From NCBI GenBank assembly GCA_002084505.1, contig NBLK01000024.1, positions 1 to 8,645 of the forward strand: a DNA stretch of 8,645 bases, written 5' to 3'. Position 1 is the first letter of the stretch. Each line of letters begins with the position of its first letter. This stretch comes from Rickettsiaceae bacterium 4572_127 (lineage in GTDB: Bacteria > Pseudomonadota > Alphaproteobacteria > Rs-D84 > NBLK01). Position numbers and translations under genes: made by a program. The notes below the pieces were generated by a model that saw only the letters and a program-made list of their open reading frames with translations, did no database searches and was not told the origin of the DNA. This document shows positions 5,565 through 8,645 of the stretch, piece after piece.

Positions 5565-6809
5565 ATGTTGTCGTCTATTAAAATTAAAAATTTCAAATCT
5601 ATTGTTGATCTAAAGGTAGATTTTTCTTATGCAGAAACTGCTCCAAGCGGGTATAAAAATTCTGAAACTCTTCACTTTTTGCCTTCTAACTCACCAAATC
5701 GAGAAAAACGGATTGCTCCTGTTATGATGTTTTATGGAGCAAATGCTAGTGGAAAGAGTAACATATTAAAAGCTATTTTTTTTATAAAATTAATACTTCA
5801 AAATGGTTTAAAACAAGAATACTACCATCCGAATAAATTAAAAAACTTAGAAAATGAAACTTTAATAGAAATGGAGTTTTTTATAGATAATATAAAATAT
5901 AAATATTTATTAGCTTATAACAATAATTCTATTACAAAAGAAGAATTATTAAAAAAAGGTGATTTAATTTATAAAATACACAATAAAAAATCATCATTTA
6001 AAAAATTAACAAAAGGTATTTATAAAAATAAATACTTTATGGATGTTTTTGAAACAGCCTGTCTTAAAAAAGATATTAATACAAATGAAGAATATCAAAT
6101 AAATACATTTTTATCAAATATGACAACAAAGCTTCCTAGTTTAAGTGAAAGCTTAAATAAAGTTTTTTCTTTTTTTAATAATAAGTTAAAGATAACAGAT
6201 AGCTATATTGATGGGGATTATATTATTAAAGATTTAGCAAGGTCTAATTCTAACGCAGATATTCAAGATAGTTTTAATAAAATTACATCATTTATAAAAA
6301 AGGTTGATATAGATATAAAAAGAGCAACTCTTAGTGTAAAGGGAAAAAAGTCATTTGAGATTGGTAGAATTTCACAAAGTAGTATTGATTTTTATCATGA
6401 AAATGAAAATAAAAAAGAAGTGTTATTTAAATTTCATGAGGAATCAAATGGAACTCGTTTGCTTTTTGGTTTAGCAGGGGCTGTTATAAAGGCACTTGAA
6501 ACAGGAGGGGTTTTGCTGTTTGACGAAATGGATAATTCAATTCATCCACTTGTTTTAAAAAATATAATTAGAATGTTTAAAGATAAAGAGTATAATAATA
6601 AAAATGCTCAATTAATTACTACTCTACATAATACTATTATGTTGGAAGATAAATTATATCGTGTTTCTGAATTTGCTTTTGTAAATAAAAATTTAAAAAA
6701 CGGGACATTCGTAAAAAGACTTTCTGATTTAGAGACAAGAAATGATCTTAATTTTAGAAAAAATTATTTGGGTGGATATTTCCAAGGTGTGCCATATCCA
6801 TTTATATAA
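5565..6809 (+). CDS. rloA: RloA/AbiLi-like AAA ATPase (ABC/SMC-type, defence)
   Basis: A 414-residue cytoplasmic ATPase of the OLD/SMC-like AAA group. The N-terminus is typical (MLSSIKIKNFKSI). Walker A is GANASGKS (58-65). The signature-like segment is EESNGTRLLFGLAG (from 292). Walker B is GVLLFDEMDNSIHP with Asp320 and Glu321, and TTLHN holds the switch His355. The C-terminus has RVSEFAFV, LSDLETR and YLGGYFQGVPYPF, matching RloA-type ATPases, which end in a Y-L-x-G-R-Y-G-A-x-P-like block. Residues 100-270 form a Lys/Asn-rich helical insert between the ATPase halves. The RloB gene follows after 12 nt. Such pairs (AbiLi/AbiLii of Lactococcus, RloA/RloB of Campylobacter) act in phage defence; the ATPase presumably senses infection and controls the partner. 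Frequent ATA and AAT codons set it apart from gyrA, suggesting acquisition. Confidence 0.85.
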   Translation: MLSSIKIKNFKSIVDLKVDFSYAETAPSGYKNSETLHFLPSNSPNREKRIAPVMMFYGANASGKSNILKAIFFIKLILQNGLKQEYYHPNKLKNLENETLIEMEFFIDNIKYKYLLAYNNNSITKEELLKKGDLIYKIHNKKSSFKKLTKGIYKNKYFMDVFETACLKKDINTNEEYQINTFLSNMTTKLPSLSESLNKVFSFFNNKLKITDSYIDGDYIIKDLARSNSNADIQDSFNKITSFIKKVDIDIKRATLSVKGKKSFEIGRISQSSIDFYHENENKKEVLFKFHEESNGTRLLFGLAGAVIKALETGGVLLFDEMDNSIHPLVLKNIIRMFKDKEYNNKNAQLITTLHNTIMLEDKLYRVSEFAFVNKNLKNGTFVKRLSDLETRNDLNFRKNYLGGYFQGVPYPFI

Positions 6810-6821
6810 AGGAAAAAAAGA

Positions 6822-7421
6822 ATGAAGAAAATCTTAATTATTCATGAAGGTGAAAAAACAGAAAAAAATTACATTAACAACTTTGGACGTTTGGCTAGAA
6901 ATGAAAATCCTAATATTATTTTTGTTACAAAAACAATGAAAGGAATTTCAGTAAAAAATTATTTAAATAAAGTAGCAGAAATTATAAGAAAAGAAAAAGA
7001 AAAATACGAACACTGTTTAGTTTGGATGGATTTTGATATATTTAAAAGAAAGAACATTGATGCGGATAAAATAAAAAATAACATTGAACAAATAAAACTA
7101 CATAAAAAATTTAAATTAACTGGAAAAGTAAAAACTGTTTTTAATTATATGAATTGCGAGGATTTGTTAATATTACATTCATCTGATGAAAATATAAACA
7201 AATGGCAAAAGATTTGTGAAAAGTGTAATCACATTAACAATCCAATGGATTCACATAATTATCTTCTTAAATACAAGGAGATATTTCCGGATTATAAAAA
7301 AAATGAACCAATTTATATAGATGTAGATGTTTTTAAAAAGGCAGTTACAAATTCAAACGATGAAGATATTTTGTTTTCTAGCGAGATATTAAATGCTCTT
7401 GATAGTATTTTGTTTGCTTAG
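6822..7421 (+). CDS. rloB: RloB/AbiLii-like Toprim-type effector
   Basis: A 199-residue protein translationally close to the ATPase (12-nt gap, AAAGGA upstream). It opens with KKILIIHEGEKTEKNYI, the RloB-family first strand with Glu9 in the position of the Toprim glutamate. The second acidic motif is LVWMDFDIF with Asp70 and Asp72, the D-x-D of Toprim folds. A third block, MNCEDLLILHSS, corresponds to the family's N-P-x-FE-x-W-x-LLH segment, although here the Phe is Cys and the Trp is Leu. These residues predict a metal-dependent nuclease or similar phosphotransfer site, kept in check by the ATPase until infection; this is inferred from related ATPase-Toprim systems. Length is near the family norm of about 200. 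Codon use is as AT-rich as in rloA. Confidence 0.82.
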   Translation: MKKILIIHEGEKTEKNYINNFGRLARNENPNIIFVTKTMKGISVKNYLNKVAEIIRKEKEKYEHCLVWMDFDIFKRKNIDADKIKNNIEQIKLHKKFKLTGKVKTVFNYMNCEDLLILHSSDENINKWQKICEKCNHINNPMDSHNYLLKYKEIFPDYKKNEPIYIDVDVFKKAVTNSNDEDILFSSEILNALDSILFA

Positions 7422-7613
7422 AAAAAAAGATTGTATAAAAAAATGAATAGAAAACCTAATTTAGATATGAAGATTGTTACTGGGGGAAGGATTTGTAATT
7501 CTTATTTTGCTTTGCAAAACAGGCTCCTTTCCTTCGCTCCGCTATGTGAACCTACACGGTTCAAGCATTTCATTGCCCCTTACAACAAAAAAAATCCTTT
7601 CGGATTTTAATTT
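7422..7613. other. Hairpin-rich spacer after the RloAB operon
   Basis: There is no gene in these 190 bases. They hold hairpins TTTTGC-TTT-GCAAAA (7505-7519), TGAACC-TACAC-GGTTCA (7547-7563) and the terminator at 7591. Positions 7521-7563 are richer in G+C than the surroundings. The 15-mer at 7481-7495 (TGGGGGAAGGATTTG) matches the T-arm side of the tRNA remnant at 7620-7634 in 13 of 15 positions, so it could be a second, shorter tRNA scar. Confidence 0.5.
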
Positions 7614-7615
7614 TG
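7591..7615 (+). terminator. Intrinsic terminator, probable end of the RloAB transcript
   Basis: AAAATCC (7591-7597), loop TTTC, GGATTTT (7602-7608), then AATTTT. The loop and 7-bp stem are good, and flanking A residues make it possibly bidirectional. It lies 170 nt after the rloB stop with no stronger terminator in between. Confidence 0.65.
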
Positions 7616-7664
7616 GTTGCGGGGAAAGGATTTGAATCTACGACCTTCAGGTTATGAGTTTGAA
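7614..7664 (-). pseudogene. Degenerate 3' portion of initiator tRNA-Met (CAU)
   Basis: Read on the minus strand this ends CCCCGCA-A-CCA (7614-7624) preceded by a T loop TTCAAAT, AAGGTCG and an anticodon loop CTCATAA with CAT at 7654-7656, which is the initiator tRNA pattern. It is not functional: the T stem GTAGA/CCTTT is mispaired, the three G-C pairs that mark initiator tRNAs in the anticodon stem are lost, and no D arm or 5' acceptor strand (CGCGGGG) follows at the expected distance. A partial tRNA 3' end is what integrative elements leave at attachment sites, but simple decay of a duplicated tRNA is also possible. No integrase is visible. Confidence 0.7.
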
Positions 7665-7746
7665 GTATGTGGTTTTTTCTTTTTTACAAAATCCAACAAA
7701 AACACCTTACACACAAAGGGGTTGAGCGACTTTACAGGCACCTTTC

Positions 7747-7777
7747 TTGTCGGCATATTGTTCTATTTTGCTATATT
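7747..7777 (+). promoter_or_regulatory. Possible promoter for the gene at 7883
   Basis: An extended -10, TGCTATATT (7769-7777), identical in sequence to that of the structured-RNA promoter at 1382-1390, with TTGTCG (7747-7752) 19 nt upstream. The spacer is long and the 106-nt leader is AT-rich, so the exact boxes are uncertain. Confidence 0.3.
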
Positions 7778-7882
7778 TTTATATATAAATTACCCCCCAG
7801 AATTGTTTTTTAGTGTTTTTCACAGGTTATTTTTTTCAAAACAATAAATACCTACATGATTTCGTAAGAAAAGGAGTGTGGT

Positions 7883-8311
7883 ATGATTGGGATAGAGAAA
7901 TACAAGGAATTAGCGGATAGTTTATTTAGGGTTAGTTTAGAAGCGGATTTGTTAAAAAACAACAGCAGAATGGATGTCATTTTGGATAAACTAATAGCGG
8001 ATACTGATGAAGCCTATTTACAAATAATCAAGTTTATTCGTGGTTTTCAAAAAGGAACAAGTGATGCGGAGAAAATGAGAAGCAATATCAACATTGTGGA
8101 AAATATCACGAAGGACAATTATAAAGAATTATCGTTTCCATTGCCTCTTGATAAGATCCTTAATTTAATGATGGAGATAGCTGAAAATTTCAATGAGCTG
8201 AACAACGAGGCGGAGGGAGATTTTAAGGAAGAAATTAGAAATATCTATAAGGACTTTCATTCTGTGTTCGTGAAAATCCACCAGTATCAAGAACAACTAA
8301 AAAAAGCCTAA
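7883..8311 (+). CDS. Hypothetical all-helical protein, 142 residues
   Basis: I do not recognise this protein. AAGGAG six nt before the ATG and the terminator at 8332 support a real gene. The product is acidic, without signal peptide or membrane segment, and almost wholly helix-forming: residues 3-25, 28-58, 62-80, 88-110 and 113-141 each read as amphipathic helices, and the last (KEEIRNIYKDFHSVFVKIHQ) could pair as a coiled coil. Arg119-Asn120 and His126 give an R-N-x5-H spacing that formally fits the R-x4-6-H motif of HEPN RNases, but with no other support this is weak. It lies between a tRNA remnant and a decayed gene, downstream of a defence operon, so an accessory role is likely. Codon use is less extreme than in RloAB. 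Confidence 0.7.
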   Translation: MIGIEKYKELADSLFRVSLEADLLKNNSRMDVILDKLIADTDEAYLQIIKFIRGFQKGTSDAEKMRSNINIVENITKDNYKELSFPLPLDKILNLMMEIAENFNELNNEAEGDFKEEIRNIYKDFHSVFVKIHQYQEQLKKA

Positions 8312-8331
8312 ACATTCATTTAGTTTCCTTT

Positions 8332-8358
8332 TCCCCAATCTTTGGGGATTTTCTTTTT
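8332..8358 (+). terminator. Intrinsic terminator of the 142-residue gene
   Basis: TCCCCAA (8332-8338), loop TCT, TTGGGGA (8342-8348), followed by TTTTCTTTTTT, 20 nt after the stop codon at 8311. Confidence 0.88.
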
Positions 8359-8552
8359 TAAACAAAAACATCAATTACGACTGGTTTTATTAATGCAAAG
8401 CCACCTGATCCATCGTATCCTAAATTCAACGAAACCAAATTATAGAATGGTATTTTTCAAAAATAATAAATACTACAAGAATTAAGATGAAAATGCTTTT
8501 TATATGACGACATACCGTAGCCACCATACTCGGAAAATGTTGAAATATGATG
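8358..8552 (-). pseudogene. Possible decayed gene end on the minus strand
   Basis: One minus-strand frame is open from 8552 to the stop at 8358-8360 except for a TGA at 8457-8459. The part before the TGA includes STFSEYGGYGMSSYKKH, and the part after it reads PFYNLVSLNLGYDGSGG and then FALIKPVVIDVFV. This Gly/Tyr-rich, then beta-strand-like sequence looks protein-derived rather than random AT-rich DNA. No start codon with a ribosome-binding site is seen. I cannot name the family. The rest of the interval to 8645 holds no convincing gene; an overlapping minus-strand frame open from the window edge to about 8509 has no recognisable features. Confidence 0.33.
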
Positions 8553-8645
8553 TTAAAAATACCAAATGGGCTTGTCGTAAATCTAAATAATAACAAAAGG
8601 ATTTAGCAAACAAACTAAAAGTTCTTTTTTGTGCTTTTTGATAAT

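Noticed and set aside
5565..7421. PARIS (AriA/AriB) or Gabija instead of RloAB
   Set aside because: The second protein starts with the RloB-type HEGEKTEKNY motif, and there is no UvrD-like helicase or DUF4435-type partner.
7617..7847. Open frame starting TTG with RGKDLNLRPSGYE
   Set aside because: This peptide is the well-known false translation of the antisense of a tRNA 3' end; the frame covers the initiator-tRNA remnant and then low-complexity AT-rich DNA.
1..8645. CRISPR array
   Set aside because: No regularly spaced repeats occur; the only repeats are the paired promoter block and a few imperfect AT-rich matches.

Overview
The window looks like a stretch of an AT-rich alphaproteobacterial chromosome. 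The main evidence is the complete gyrA gene: its product carries the IDGDPPAAMRYTESRLAK-type active-site block and a roughly 45-residue insert in the C-terminal domain, both of which I associate with alphaproteobacterial GyrA. The low G+C content, an IS element, a degenerate tRNA and broken genes would suit a host-associated or endosymbiont-like lineage, but the order cannot be resolved from this sequence.

Layout. (1) Positions 1-1340 are accessory DNA. The tail of an IS30-family transposase runs into, and appears to truncate, a minus-strand gene with a phage KilA-N/BstA-like look. A second minus-strand gene of unknown function follows. Both minus-strand genes carry the same promoter block: TTGAAA, 16 nt, then a 27-bp near-identical repeat covering the -10. 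(2) Positions 1362-1596 hold a strong sigma70-type promoter, a heavily base-paired RNA of about 200 nt and an intrinsic terminator. This is a stand-alone structured RNA, possibly 6S-like. (3) Positions 1616-2492 encode a small secreted cysteine-rich protein, a PEGA-like lipoprotein and a short ORF resembling the end of a DUF3015 protein, closed by a terminator. (4) Positions 2574-5408 are gyrA and its terminator. The two classical quinolone-contact positions carry Gln and Met instead of Ser and Asp. (5) Positions 5479-7421 are a two-gene operon of an SMC/ABC-type AAA ATPase and a Toprim-like RloB protein, an RloAB/AbiL-type anti-phage module. It has its own promoter and a possible operator, and is visibly more AT-rich than gyrA. 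(6) Positions 7422-8645 are scar-like: a hairpin-rich spacer, a degenerate 3' part of an initiator tRNA (possible attachment-site remnant), a small helical protein of unknown function, and a minus-strand ORF remnant with an internal stop.

How it works together. gyrA is the only clear housekeeping gene. On both sides lie accessory genes with defence-like or mobile signatures: RloAB on one side, the truncated BstA-like gene with its co-regulated neighbour on the other. The tRNA remnant and IS30 end suggest repeated insertion and decay. The best candidates for something undescribed are the structured RNA, the twin-promoter pair of minus-strand genes, and the RloAB operon with the unknown helical gene beside it.
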